Shown here: positions 44,183 to 52,195 of the stretch, in pieces
How the letters are laid out: every line of letters starts with the position of its first letter
Numbering within the stretch: the first letter of the stretch is position 1
Assembly (NCBI RefSeq): GCF_026341515.1
Contig: NZ_JAPEOK010000001.1
Location: 5,208,001 to 5,272,000, forward strand
Source of the DNA: Streptomyces sp. NBC_00878
Lineage (GTDB): Bacteria > Actinomycetota > Actinomycetes > Streptomycetales > Streptomycetaceae
Reading direction: 5' to 3'
Length of the DNA: 64,000 nucleotides
Position numbers and translations under genes: made by a program
Notes under the pieces: generated by a model
Told to the model about the DNA's origin: nothing
The model's database searches: none
What the model saw: only the letters and a program-made list of their open reading frames with translations

Positions 44183-44721
44183 GGCCGACTCCCCGTCCCG
44201 CGGACTGCGACGCCCGAAGCGCCCGCACTACCCACGGCTCCTTCAGCGCCCTCGGCTCCAGCGACCCCGTCTGCTCTGCCTGCCCTGTCTGCTCTGTCCG
44301 TCCCATCGCCTCCATCGGCCACCGGGACAGTGACCGTCACCGTCCCGGTGACATGCCTGCCGATCCCATTGGCCCCCACCACCCTGACCGTCACCGTGTC
44401 GCCGACCACCGCCTCCACCGTGCCGGTCAACACCATCGTGTCGCCGGGGTAGTTGGGCGCGCCCAGCCTGATCGCGACCCTTCGCAGCACGGATCCGGGT
44501 CCGAAGTGGTCCGTGATGTAGCGCCCGGCCAGCCCGTTGGTCGTCAGAATGTTCATGAAGATGTCCGGCGAGCCCTTCTGCCGGGCGAGCTCCGCGTCGT
44601 GGTGCACGTCCTGGTAGTCCCTCGACGCGATCGCCCCGGCGACGATGAGCGTGCGGGTGATCTCGATCTCCAGCGGCGGCAGCGCGTCCCCGACCCGCAC
44701 CGGCCCGACGTCGGCGTTCAT
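44179..44721 (-). CDS. MaoC-type enoyl-CoA hydratase (ChsH1-like)
   Basis: 180 residues with a single hot-dog domain. The hydratase dyad sits in 'SRDYQDVHHDAELARQKG' and the partner motif is 'NGLAGRYITDHFGPGS'. This matches ChsH1, which pairs with the MaoC half of ChsH2 to hydrate the steroid-side-chain enoyl-CoA. The last 40 residues are Gly/Ala/Asp-rich low complexity, absent from the usual family length. ATG 44721 overlaps the preceding stop (ATGA) and has GGGGGAGGT upstream. Confidence 0.85.
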   Translation of the reverse strand: MNADVGPVRVGDALPPLEIEITRTLIVAGAIASRDYQDVHHDAELARQKGSPDIFMNILTTNGLAGRYITDHFGPGSVLRRVAIRLGAPNYPGDTMVLTGTVEAVVGDTVTVRVVGANGIGRHVTGTVTVTVPVADGGDGTDRADRAGRADGVAGAEGAEGAVGSAGASGVAVRGTGSRP

Positions 44722-45767
44722 ACCTCCCCCTCTCCGCGCACGATCAACTCCCCCAGCTCCTGGAGCACTTCGCTCCCGCACCCCAGGTACGCCTCCAGCT
44801 GTCGTCCCCACAGAAAGTGCCGGTGCACGGGATGGCCGAGGTCCGCCCCCATGCCGCCGTGCAGATGCTGTCCTGCATGGACCACGCGGTGCCCCGCCTC
44901 CGACGCCCACCAGGCCGCGGTCAGCGAGTGCGCAGCGCAGTCCAGCCCCTCGTCCCGCCGCCACGCCGCTTCGTAGACCGTGACCCGTATGGCCTCGGTG
45001 TCCATGTACGCGTCGGCCGCCCGGAGTTGGACCCCCTGCTTGGTCGCGAGCGGTCTCCCGAACTGCTCGCGCGTGTTCGTGTAGGCAACCGCCCGGGCCA
45101 CCGAGCCCGCGCACACCCCGGCCTGCAGCCCCGCGAAGGCGGTACGCGCGGTGGCCAGTACGTCGTCGTACGCCCTTTCACCCTCGACGTCCGCTTCCGG
45201 GCCGCCCAGCCGCTCGCCCGGCGTCGAATCCAGGGTCAACCGTCCCGCCGACCAGGGCGCTGTCAGCTCGACCGGGTCGCACCGCGCGTCGACGGTTCGT
45301 ACGAGCCACAGGCGGTGCTCGTCATCGGCGACGAGGACATGTGTGGCATCGCGGAGCCACGGCACCACGGGAACCACGCCGCTCAACTCCCCAGGGCCGC
45401 CCGCCCGTACGGCATCCTCGGACAGGGCGCCGGTCACGACCACCGTTCCGTCTCCGATGCCGGGCAGCAGCCGCTCCCGCTGGTCCGCCGAACCATGGGC
45501 CGACACCGCCAGCAGCCCGTACACGCAACTCGCCGCGAACGGCACCTGGGCCGTAGTCCGCCCCTGTTCCTCCAGCAGGAGCACCAGCCCGAGGAGCCCT
45601 ATGTCCTCGACGGCCGCCGGCAACCCGGCCTCGCACAACGCCTTCCACAGCTCGGCATCGCTGCCGGTGCCGGCAGCAGTCAGCCGCTCGTGCGTGGACA
45701 GGTCGCCGAAGATCCGCGCGGCGAGATCGCGGGCCGCCGTCTGCTCCTCCGTAGGCGTGAAGTCCAT
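44718..45767 (-). CDS. Acyl-CoA dehydrogenase subunit (short, ChsE-like)
   Basis: 349 residues, shorter than the usual 380-400. The N-terminal helical domain ('MDFTPTEEQTAARDLAARIF') and C-terminal FAD/acyl-CoA helical domain ('TNTREQFGRPLATKQGVQ', 'HLHGGMGADLGHPVHRHFLWG') are clear. Mycobacterial ChsE1-ChsE2 are heteromeric, with one subunit of each pair lacking part of the active site; the short length suggests this is the non-catalytic-type partner. One base separates it from the ChsH2-like stop. Confidence 0.85.
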   Translation of the reverse strand: MDFTPTEEQTAARDLAARIFGDLSTHERLTAAGTGSDAELWKALCEAGLPAAVEDIGLLGLVLLLEEQGRTTAQVPFAASCVYGLLAVSAHGSADQRERLLPGIGDGTVVVTGALSEDAVRAGGPGELSGVVPVVPWLRDATHVLVADDEHRLWLVRTVDARCDPVELTAPWSAGRLTLDSTPGERLGGPEADVEGERAYDDVLATARTAFAGLQAGVCAGSVARAVAYTNTREQFGRPLATKQGVQLRAADAYMDTEAIRVTVYEAAWRRDEGLDCAAHSLTAAWWASEAGHRVVHAGQHLHGGMGADLGHPVHRHFLWGRQLEAYLGCGSEVLQELGELIVRGEGEV

Positions 45768-45768
45768 G

Positions 45769-46788
45769 TCAGACCCCGCTCCCTTCGACGGCCCGGAAGA
45801 CCGGCAGCTCCAACTCCTCGTCCACCGGCTGGAATTCCAGCCGTACCGGCATCCCGATCCGGACCCGGTCGTGCGGCACTCCCACCACGTTGCTGATCAT
45901 CCGCACGCCCTCCGTGAGTTCGATCAGCCCCACCGCATACGGGGGATCGAAGGCAGGGAAGGGCGGGTGGTGCATCACCACGTACGAGTAGACGGTCCCC
46001 TCGCCGCCCGCCTCGACCGTGTCCCACTCGGGGCAACCGCACGCGTTGCACCCCGGGAGCCAGGGGAAGCGCAGCGTCCTGCACCCGTCGCAGCGCTGTA
46101 TGAGCAGCCGGTGCCGGGACACGCCCTCCCAGAAGCCGGCGTTGTCGCGATTGACGACGGGGCGGGGCCGCCTGGGCGGTGAGACCTCGGCAGCCACCGC
46201 TGTCTTCGAAACCGCGGCTGCCCCTTCCGGCTTCGGAGCGCTCCTCCTCCGCACCGCGGGCACGTACTTCAGGATCCGGAACCGATGTGTCCCCACTGGC
46301 CGGCCATCCACCCGTACATCCGTCCGCGTCGTGACGAAGTACCCCGTGCCCAGCTTGGTCGTCTTGCGCTCGGAGACCGACTCGATCACCGCGTCGAAGG
46401 TGATCGCGTCCCTCGGCCGCAACGGCCGCAGATACTCCTGCTCGCAGTCGGTGGCGACCACCGAGGTGTACCCGGCGTCGTCGAGCAGCCCGAGCAGCTC
46501 GTCGTACGCCTCAGAACGCCCCGCGTGCCCTGAGAGACCCCCCATCGTCCACGCCTGGAGCATGGTGGGGGGAGCTGTGGCGTCCGCCCCCTCGTACGCC
46601 GGATTCGTGTCTCCCATCGCCTCGCACCAGTGCCTGATCATCGGCTCGTTGACCAGATCCTTGCCCACGCCGCCGACCGCGGCGGCCTGTCCCTCGTACA
46701 CCTTCGCCCGCACGAACACGTCCTCATGAGCGCCGCCCTCGCCCAAGGCCGCCGCCCCCTCTCCCGTCGAAGTCCCCCTCTCGCTCAC
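45769..46788 (-). CDS. Bifunctional MaoC / DUF35 OB-fold protein (ChsH2-like)
   Basis: 339 residues. The N-terminal half is a MaoC-like hot-dog domain ('IRHWCEAMGDTNPAYE'); the C-terminal half is a DUF35 zinc ribbon plus OB fold with the four zinc cysteines in 'QRCDGCRTLRFPWLPGCNACGC'. The same fusion in mycobacteria (ChsH2) binds ChsH1 through its MaoC part and Ltp2 through its DUF35 part, linking hydratase to aldolase. GTG 46788 overlaps the upstream stop (GTGA); a longer frame to 46968 is the wrong-frame reading of the preceding gene. Confidence 0.88.
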   Translation of the reverse strand: MSERGTSTGEGAAALGEGGAHEDVFVRAKVYEGQAAAVGGVGKDLVNEPMIRHWCEAMGDTNPAYEGADATAPPTMLQAWTMGGLSGHAGRSEAYDELLGLLDDAGYTSVVATDCEQEYLRPLRPRDAITFDAVIESVSERKTTKLGTGYFVTTRTDVRVDGRPVGTHRFRILKYVPAVRRRSAPKPEGAAAVSKTAVAAEVSPPRRPRPVVNRDNAGFWEGVSRHRLLIQRCDGCRTLRFPWLPGCNACGCPEWDTVEAGGEGTVYSYVVMHHPPFPAFDPPYAVGLIELTEGVRMISNVVGVPHDRVRIGMPVRLEFQPVDEELELPVFRAVEGSGV

Positions 46789-48086
46789 CGCCGCCCCCTG
46801 GCCATCCCGAGCCGCGTCGTCGCCACGATCTCCCGCTGCACCTCGCTCACCCCGCCCCCGAACGTGTTGATCTGTGCCGCCCTGTTCATCCGCTCCAGCT
46901 CGCCGTCCCCGAACACACCCGGCGATCCGGCACGGACCAGCGCGTCCGATCCGATAATTTCCTGACACATTCGGTACACCGCGACGGCCGATTCGGTTCC
47001 CACGACTTTCACGCCGCTCGCGTCGCCGGGTGCCAGCCGGCCGACCCCCACATCACCCACCAAACGCCAGTTGAGCAGGCGTGTTGCCGCCAGTCGGGCA
47101 TGTATCTCGGCCAGTTTCGACCGCACCCACGGCTCGTCAACTCTGCGCCGCCCAGTCACCGGATCGGGCGTACGGGCGGCGGCCAGCGCGGCCGCGTAGA
47201 AGTCCTCGGCCTGCATGCCGATCGCCGCGAGCGCGACCCGCTCGTGATTGAGCTGGTTGGTGATGAGCCCCCAGCCGCCGTTCTCCTCACCGACGAGGTT
47301 GGCCGCCGGGACCCGGATGCCGTCGTAGTACGTGGCCGTCGTGGTCAGCCCGCCCACCGTCGCGATCGGCGTCCACGAGAACCCGGGAGCGTCGGTGGGC
47401 ACGAGCAGGATCGAGATCCCCTTGTGCTTCGGCGCCTCGGGGTCCGTACGACAGGCCAGCCAGATCCAGTCGGCGTTCTGGGCGTTGGAGGTGAAGACCT
47501 TCTGCCCGTCGACGAGCCACTCACCGCCGGCCCCACGCCCCGCACCGCCGCCGCTGTTCCCCGCACCGCCGGGGCTCCGCTCATCCCCGGGGCTTCTCTC
47601 GCCCTCAGGGCTCCTCTCGCGCCCCCCGCCCCCCACCCGCACGGCCCGAGTCCGCAGCGACGCCAGATCCGTCCCCGCCGACGGCTCGTTGTACCCGATG
47701 GCGAACACGAGCTCCCCGCGCAGGATCCGCGGCAGGAAGAAGTCCTTCTGCTCCTCGGTCCCGTACTTCATGAGTGTCGGTCCGACCGTGTTCAGCGTGA
47801 CCATGGAGACCGGAGCGCCCGCCCGGCAGGCCTCGTCGAAGAAGACGAACTGCTCGTCGGCACCGCGCCCCTGCCCCCCGTACGCGACGGGCCAGCCGAG
47901 CCCCAGCCACCCGTCGGCTCCGATCCGGCGCAACAGCGCCCGCTGCCGGTCCGGGGCATCCGGCTCATCCGAGTCCGCGGGCGAGGACGGTTGCAGGGGT
48001 GGCGGTCCGTCCGGCATCAGGTCCCGGAAGTACGTACGGAGTTCGGCGCGCAGTCGTCGCTGGCGCTCGGTGGGGGCGAGATGCAC
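46785..48086 (-). CDS. Acyl-CoA dehydrogenase (ChsE-like, first gene of the igr-like operon)
   Basis: 433 residues. Standard family motifs: 'GADEQFVFFDEACRAGAP', FAD-binding 'FAIGYNEPSAGTDLASLRTRA' with a Gly/Glu/Arg low-complexity insert just after it (about residues 155-178), 'WLVDGQKVFTSNAQNADWIW' and the C-terminal 'NTFGGGVSEVQREIVA'. With the 349-residue subunit it likely forms a heteromeric steroid-CoA dehydrogenase. GTG 48086 follows GGGAGGG. A palindromic operator overlaps its probable promoter. Confidence 0.88.
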   Translation of the reverse strand: MHLAPTERQRRLRAELRTYFRDLMPDGPPPLQPSSPADSDEPDAPDRQRALLRRIGADGWLGLGWPVAYGGQGRGADEQFVFFDEACRAGAPVSMVTLNTVGPTLMKYGTEEQKDFFLPRILRGELVFAIGYNEPSAGTDLASLRTRAVRVGGGGRERSPEGERSPGDERSPGGAGNSGGGAGRGAGGEWLVDGQKVFTSNAQNADWIWLACRTDPEAPKHKGISILLVPTDAPGFSWTPIATVGGLTTTATYYDGIRVPAANLVGEENGGWGLITNQLNHERVALAAIGMQAEDFYAAALAAARTPDPVTGRRRVDEPWVRSKLAEIHARLAATRLLNWRLVGDVGVGRLAPGDASGVKVVGTESAVAVYRMCQEIIGSDALVRAGSPGVFGDGELERMNRAAQINTFGGGVSEVQREIVATTRLGMARGRR

Positions 48087-48123
48087 GACGACGGCCCTCC
48101 CGGACCTCGTACGAACAAGGGTT

Positions 48124-48156
48124 TCTGACTGTCCGTCAGATGCGTTCGACTGTCAA
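48124..48156 (-). promoter_or_regulatory. Promoter with palindromic operator for the igr-like operon
   Basis: On the minus strand TTGACA (48151-48156) is followed after 17 bases by GACAGT. The -10 is covered by TCTGAC-TGTCC-GTCAGA (48124-48140), a 6-base perfect inverted repeat with a 5-base spacer, 38 bases before the start codon. The geometry is that of a TetR-type repressor site. Confidence 0.55.
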
Positions 48157-48327
48157 GGTCACAGACCTCGACCGCCAGGGGCGCCTACGCCCGCCCCGGA
48201 GCACACGCGAACACGTCTGCGCGGCGGCACCGAAGTGCCGCCGCGCAGACGTGTTACCACCCCACAAAGCACCCCACTAAGGAGGCGTACGACCGTCGGG
48301 GGTCTCCAGTCCCCGACAGCCGCCGGC

Positions 48328-48639
48328 TCACCAGAGCTCGGTGAAGTTGACGGCGATGTTCTCGTTCGACTGGTCAATGGCCGTGAACGCGGAACCGTTC
48401 ACCTGAGCCGTGTTGCTCTGGTTCGAGGCACCGGAGCCGACAGCCTGCTGCTGCGTCGTGGACGAGGTCCCGTAGTTGTCACCACCGACACCGCTGCCGA
48501 CGACGTTGGCCACGGCCGCGTTCGATCCGTTGTCCGCGATAGCGCCGTTGTCGGCCGCCGCAACACCTGCGAAGAGGGCGGCGGCAAGCGGCAGGGCTGC
48601 CGCGGCGGCGAGAAGGCGGGCGGTACGGATGCTTGCCAT
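48328..48639 (-). CDS. Small secreted Asn/Gln/Ser-rich protein (possible NepA-type wall protein)
   Basis: 103 residues: signal peptide (Arg near 5 and 8, Ala-rich core, cleavage after A-A-A near 30), then a cysteine-free mature part rich in Asn, Gln, Ser, Thr and Gly ('ADNGAIADNGSNAAVANVVG', 'SSTTQQQAVGSGASNQSNTA'). The composition suggests an insoluble or amyloid-prone wall protein. From gene order (near the SCO4005-like ECF gene) it may correspond to NepA, a SigN-dependent spore-wall protein; this is inference. GGAGGAATAG precedes ATG 48639. Confidence 0.7.
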   Translation of the reverse strand: MASIRTARLLAAAAALPLAAALFAGVAAADNGAIADNGSNAAVANVVGSGVGGDNYGTSSTTQQQAVGSGASNQSNTAQVNGSAFTAIDQSNENIAVNFTELW

Positions 48640-49020
48640 GTCTATTCCTCCAGAAGCGAAAGTTCGCACCGGCCAGGACCGGCTGAGTACGGCTTGTTCC
48701 GAGGCAGTTGGCCGACCGCCTCGGCGTGTGTCACAACGTCGCGAGACCAGAATTGCCCACCGAATCCCCGGCGAACCACCCCGGAAGCCACTATTCGCTC
48801 GCAAGCGTGAAGACATGTCGATAAACCCTCTCCACATCCCCGAAACCGCAGCTCAGGACGGTGCGGGCACCCCAACCCCATACACCGCAAGGGACAAAGC
48901 GTTCCGGCACGTTTTCAGCCAATCCCCCAGGGCCGGTTTCCACCCCTCCCAACCCGACCCCCTTCACCCAACCCCCGGGGCACCCTTCCTTTTTTCGAAC
49001 ACTCGTACGAACATGGAGTC
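48640..49020. other. Intergenic region between the secreted protein and the prim-pol gene
   Basis: 381 bases including the divergent promoters of both genes. The secreted-protein leader is about 12 bases; no palindrome or gene stands out. GC content dips near 48800-48830. Confidence 0.4.
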
Positions 49021-49887
49021 ATGGCCACCATCGACCGGCAGGCCACGACGCTGGCCCTCGCACACGCCCTGTCAGCCGCCGAACGCGGACTGGCAGTCAT
49101 CCCGCTGTCCCGCGCCAAACTCCCGGCGCTGCGCTCACCCCACCGCGACGACCCGACGGCCCCGCTCTGCCACGGCGAGTGCGGCCGCTTCGGACACGGG
49201 GTGTACGACGCCTCGACCGATCCGCTACGCATCCGAGAACTCTTCGCCACCGCCCCCTGGGCCACCGGCTACGGCATCGCCTGCGGCCTGGACCCGCACC
49301 ACCTGATCGGCATCGACCTCGACACGAAATCGGGTACGGACTCGTCCGCGGCGCTCCGGGAACTGGCTCTGCGCCACCTGTTCACGATCCCCGAGACGGT
49401 CGTCGTGCTGACCCCCAGCGGCGGCCGCCACGTCTGGCTGAGCGGCCCACCCGACATCGTCGTCCCCAACTCCGCGGGTCGCCTGGCCCCCGGAATCGAC
49501 ATCCGCGGCGCCGGCGGCTACCTCGTCGGCCCCGGTTCACGCACGGAACACGGCGTCTACGGCACGGCCCCGGGCACCGCCCACCTGGCACCGGCCCCCT
49601 GCCCGCCGGCCCTCCTGCAACTCCTCCTGCCCCCACCCCGCACCAACCACCACCCTGCCGCCGCGACAGGCCAACACGGCCAGGGCCTCGTCCAGTTCGT
49701 CCTCGCCGCCCACGAGGGCCAGCGCAACACCCGCCTCTTCTGGGCCGCCTGCCGCGCCTACGAGAACGGCCTCGGCCCGGAGGTCACCGAAGCCCTGGTC
49801 GACGCCGCCGTCCGCACAGGCCTCACCGAACGCGAGGCCCGCTCGACCATCACCTCGGCCTCCCGCATGACGAGGCACCGCCCCTAG
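49021..49887 (+). CDS. Chromosomal bifunctional DNA primase/polymerase (prim-pol) domain protein
   Basis: 288 residues. The catalytic D-x-D is in 'LIGIDLDTKSGT' and the conserved His in 'SGGRHVWLSG', followed by 'GIDIRGAGGYLVGPGS', a typical AEP prim-pol core; the C-terminal 90 residues resemble the small helical domain of plasmid primases. Cys/His in 'PLCHGECGRFGHGVYD' may bind zinc. It lies outside the AICE, just left of attL, and is distinct in sequence from the element's own prim-pol. GGAG precedes ATG 49021. It could be a conserved host gene or a relic of an earlier element at the same tRNA. Confidence 0.85.
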   Translation: MATIDRQATTLALAHALSAAERGLAVIPLSRAKLPALRSPHRDDPTAPLCHGECGRFGHGVYDASTDPLRIRELFATAPWATGYGIACGLDPHHLIGIDLDTKSGTDSSAALRELALRHLFTIPETVVVLTPSGGRHVWLSGPPDIVVPNSAGRLAPGIDIRGAGGYLVGPGSRTEHGVYGTAPGTAHLAPAPCPPALLQLLLPPPRTNHHPAAATGQHGQGLVQFVLAAHEGQRNTRLFWAACRAYENGLGPEVTEALVDAAVRTGLTEREARSTITSASRMTRHRP

Positions 49888-50012
49888 GCCGACCGCAACG
49901 GAAAACCCGCCCCCTGGGAGCCCTAGAAAACCGAGAGCAGCCGAAACGACAAGGCACGCACGCGCGTGCACCCCAAAACACCGGCGCAAAGCACCTGCCC
50001 ACCGCCAACACA

Positions 50013-50052
50013 GCAGGGGCGTCCGGCACCTCTCGGTTCCGGACGCCCCTGC
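50013..50052 (-). terminator. Original chromosomal terminator of tRNA-Ser(TGA)
   Basis: A 14-base perfect stem (50013-50026 and 50039-50052) lies directly beyond the tRNA fragment in attL. Before integration it would have stood about 11 bases after the tRNA 3' end. Confidence 0.75.
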
Positions 50053-50062
50053 TTCTCGCACT

Positions 50063-50125
50063 GCGGTGGGTGTGGGATTTGAACCCACGGTGACATCGCT
50101 GCCACGACGGTTTTCAAGACCGCTC
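50063..50125. repeat. attL: duplicated 3' part of tRNA-Ser(TGA)
   Basis: 63 bases matching 61360-61422 at 60 positions. It covers the acceptor 3' strand, T arm, variable arm and anticodon arm of the serine tRNA (minus strand), then diverges. The 5' half of the tRNA is missing, so it is not a functional tRNA. The mismatches are at 50092, 50103 and 50123; the longest identical blocks are 50063-50091 and 50104-50122. Confidence 0.93.
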
Positions 50126-50404
50126 AAAAGCACCGACCCCAACCGGCGCTGACCAGCCAGTTTATCGGTTCGAGCCGTTCCGTTGAGAGCGTCCTGGCCA
50201 GAGGATGGCCAGGAGCAGGCCAGGAACGGCCGTCAGCAGCTCGGGCAGGCGTCACCGCCCGGCAGCAGTCCGGTCACCGGCACGAGGTCAGGAGGCCCTG
50301 TCAGTGGGGCGAGCTAGCGTTCGATACATGACTACCACTCAACCCCTGCCTACAGCCGGGCAGTTGATCTACCCTCCTATGAGACGGAATGAAGGGTGTG
50401 TCGC

Positions 50405-50980
50405 ATGGGGGGTTCGCCGGGGGCGGACAGTGGAGGCAAGTCCCGGGCTCAGAACATCAAGGCAGTACACCCTCGAACCGTCACGAAGATGATGGAGCAG
50501 CTCCAAGAGGGGTACGTCTCCAGTGTGGCGGCGAGCGCCGGCTGCTCCGCCGAGGTGATCGGCAAGGACACATTCGGGGTCGACGTCCAGTTCATCCGCC
50601 CTGCTCCTACGCACCTGGAGCAGGAGGGGCTGCTCTTTGCTCAGTTGAAGTGCACAACGCAGGTCGTCCCAGACCGCGACACCAAGTCGTTTCAGTACCG
50701 GTTCTCCAAGCGTGAGTACTTTGAGGGCCTGGCTGCCACCCGCGTGTACCCCAAGAAGATCTTGATCGTCATGACGGTGCCGTTCGAGCAGCTCGGATGG
50801 ACAGAGGTGGTGGACGGCGGTCTACTCGTCAAGCGCGAGTGCTACTGGATGCACTTGGAGGGTCAGACGTCAAAACTGGTGAAGCCGGTAATCGACGTCC
50901 CAACCGACAACGTTTTTGACGCAAATGCCCTAATCAAGATCATGGAAAGGCAGGACAGGGGTGAGTCACTTGATGGATGA
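50405..50980 (+). CDS. DUF4365-family, PD-(D/E)xK-nuclease-like protein
   Basis: 191 residues. The order Glu35 ('MEQLQEGYVSSVAA'), Asp60 ('DTFGVDVQF') and Q80-L-K82 ('LFAQLKCTTQVV') fits the E...D...(E/Q)-x-K nuclease core of DUF4365. The family is frequent in defence islands, usually with a partner gene; its substrate is unknown. ATG 50405 has AAGGG eight bases upstream; a GTG at 50396 is possible. It overlaps the next gene by 20 bases, implying translational coupling. Codon use is less GC-rich than in the rest of the element, so it is probably cargo from another source. Confidence 0.75.
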   Translation: MGGSPGADSGGKSRAQNIKAVHPRTVTKMMEQLQEGYVSSVAASAGCSAEVIGKDTFGVDVQFIRPAPTHLEQEGLLFAQLKCTTQVVPDRDTKSFQYRFSKREYFEGLAATRVYPKKILIVMTVPFEQLGWTEVVDGGLLVKRECYWMHLEGQTSKLVKPVIDVPTDNVFDANALIKIMERQDRGESLDG

Positions 50981-52190
50981 AGTCGAGGCCGCAATCCCTG
51001 AAAATGTCGATCCAAACAGATTGCGAGTAGTCCTTAAAGATCTGGGATGGCAAAACGTGGGCGGGCGTGAGGGCATCTATGCTCGGTATGCCCCACCCAG
51101 TGAAGCGGGCACGCTGTCAGGAGCGCCGAGCGTTCTGATTCCCCTCGATCAGAACGCAGTGGACTACCCCCGACTGATGTACTCGGCGTTGAGTCAATTG
51201 GCCCATCGCAGAGATTTTTGGACGCGCTCTCTCTATCCTCGGCTTGCGCTGTCATCCTCAGACGAATTCCGCTTCCGAAAAGAGTCAAGTGCTCCGAGTG
51301 GTCTAATTTCGTGGCGCCACGGGGAGCGTCTCATCGAATGTGCTAGAAGAACTCTTTTGGCTGGAGCCAAGTACTACCTGGGGGCAGAACGTCATTTCGT
51401 GAACCGCCACGGAAGGTTCGCCGGCAGGTATTTGGACCGCGTGATGATGGGGCAAACAGCGCCTGGAAGTTACATCGTCACCGCTTTGGCACCCCCCGAT
51501 GACCAAGTCAGCCTAAAGCCGTCCGCTGAGCCACTCAGCTCTACGTGGGACCCCGGCGCCATTCGACTCCGAACTGTCAACGAGGCAGTCGCGCATGCTG
51601 TCGGGGCAACCGTCGAGGCGCTGGAACACTACCGATCAAGTGGCTCCCTGGCAGGCTTCGAGAGCGGCGTAGTGGATGGCATTTCATACGAGATGACGAA
51701 CGCCATCCTCGGCATCGCCGCAAACGCCGATGAGTCGGATATTACGATCGAGTGGGATAAGGCGTCGACTCCACCGACTGGAGTTGCCAGCCACTTCGAG
51801 TTCCTTGCTTCGGATGTTCCAACACTTGCCCAGGCTGCGATTAGGCTTGCCGAGGATCAGTCAACCGCGCAAGTGTCCATCACTGGCAGGGTGCATTTGC
51901 TGGCTAAGAAACTAGCTGGTAGTGCCGGGGTTTTTGGCGTAGATTCCCTTCAATCCGCAGGACCACGGAAAGTACGCGTACGACTCGCGGACGACGAGGA
52001 CTATCACGAGGCCATCAGGGCCCACGAGGAAGACCTTGCTATTCAGGTGAGTGGTCGACTAGAGAAGGAAGGAAATCTTAGTTGGCTCTATGACGCGACG
52101 GTGATTCGCACTTTGGGCCCCTTGGATGAATATGAATCTTCTCGACGCGCCCATCCGGAAGTTAACCCCGATCAGATCGAAATGTTCTGA
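50961..52190 (+). CDS. Unrecognised 409-residue cassette partner protein
   Basis: I do not recognise this protein. It starts at GTG 50961 or ATG 50973 (GGGGTGAG seven bases upstream), inside the end of the DUF4365 gene. The first 100 residues look like an alpha/beta domain ('LRVVLKDLGWQNVGGREGIYARY', 'SVLIPLDQNAVDYPRLMYSAL'), the middle contains 'ARRTLLAGAKYYLGAERHFV', and the C-terminal third is strand-rich ('QVSITGRVHLLAKKL', 'RKVRVRLADDEDYHEAIRAH', 'IQVSGRLEKEG'). No transmembrane or signal segment and no nucleotide-binding loop are visible. GC is clearly lower than its surroundings. Tight coupling to a nuclease-like gene suggests a two-component system. Confidence 0.6.
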   Translation: MSHLMDEVEAAIPENVDPNRLRVVLKDLGWQNVGGREGIYARYAPPSEAGTLSGAPSVLIPLDQNAVDYPRLMYSALSQLAHRRDFWTRSLYPRLALSSSDEFRFRKESSAPSGLISWRHGERLIECARRTLLAGAKYYLGAERHFVNRHGRFAGRYLDRVMMGQTAPGSYIVTALAPPDDQVSLKPSAEPLSSTWDPGAIRLRTVNEAVAHAVGATVEALEHYRSSGSLAGFESGVVDGISYEMTNAILGIAANADESDITIEWDKASTPPTGVASHFEFLASDVPTLAQAAIRLAEDQSTAQVSITGRVHLLAKKLAGSAGVFGVDSLQSAGPRKVRVRLADDEDYHEAIRAHEEDLAIQVSGRLEKEGNLSWLYDATVIRTLGPLDEYESSRRAHPEVNPDQIEMF

Positions 52191-52195
52191 GCTGT

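Noticed and set aside
50063..50125. Second tRNA-Ser gene
   Set aside because: The 5' half (acceptor 5' strand and D arm) is absent; it is the attL fragment.
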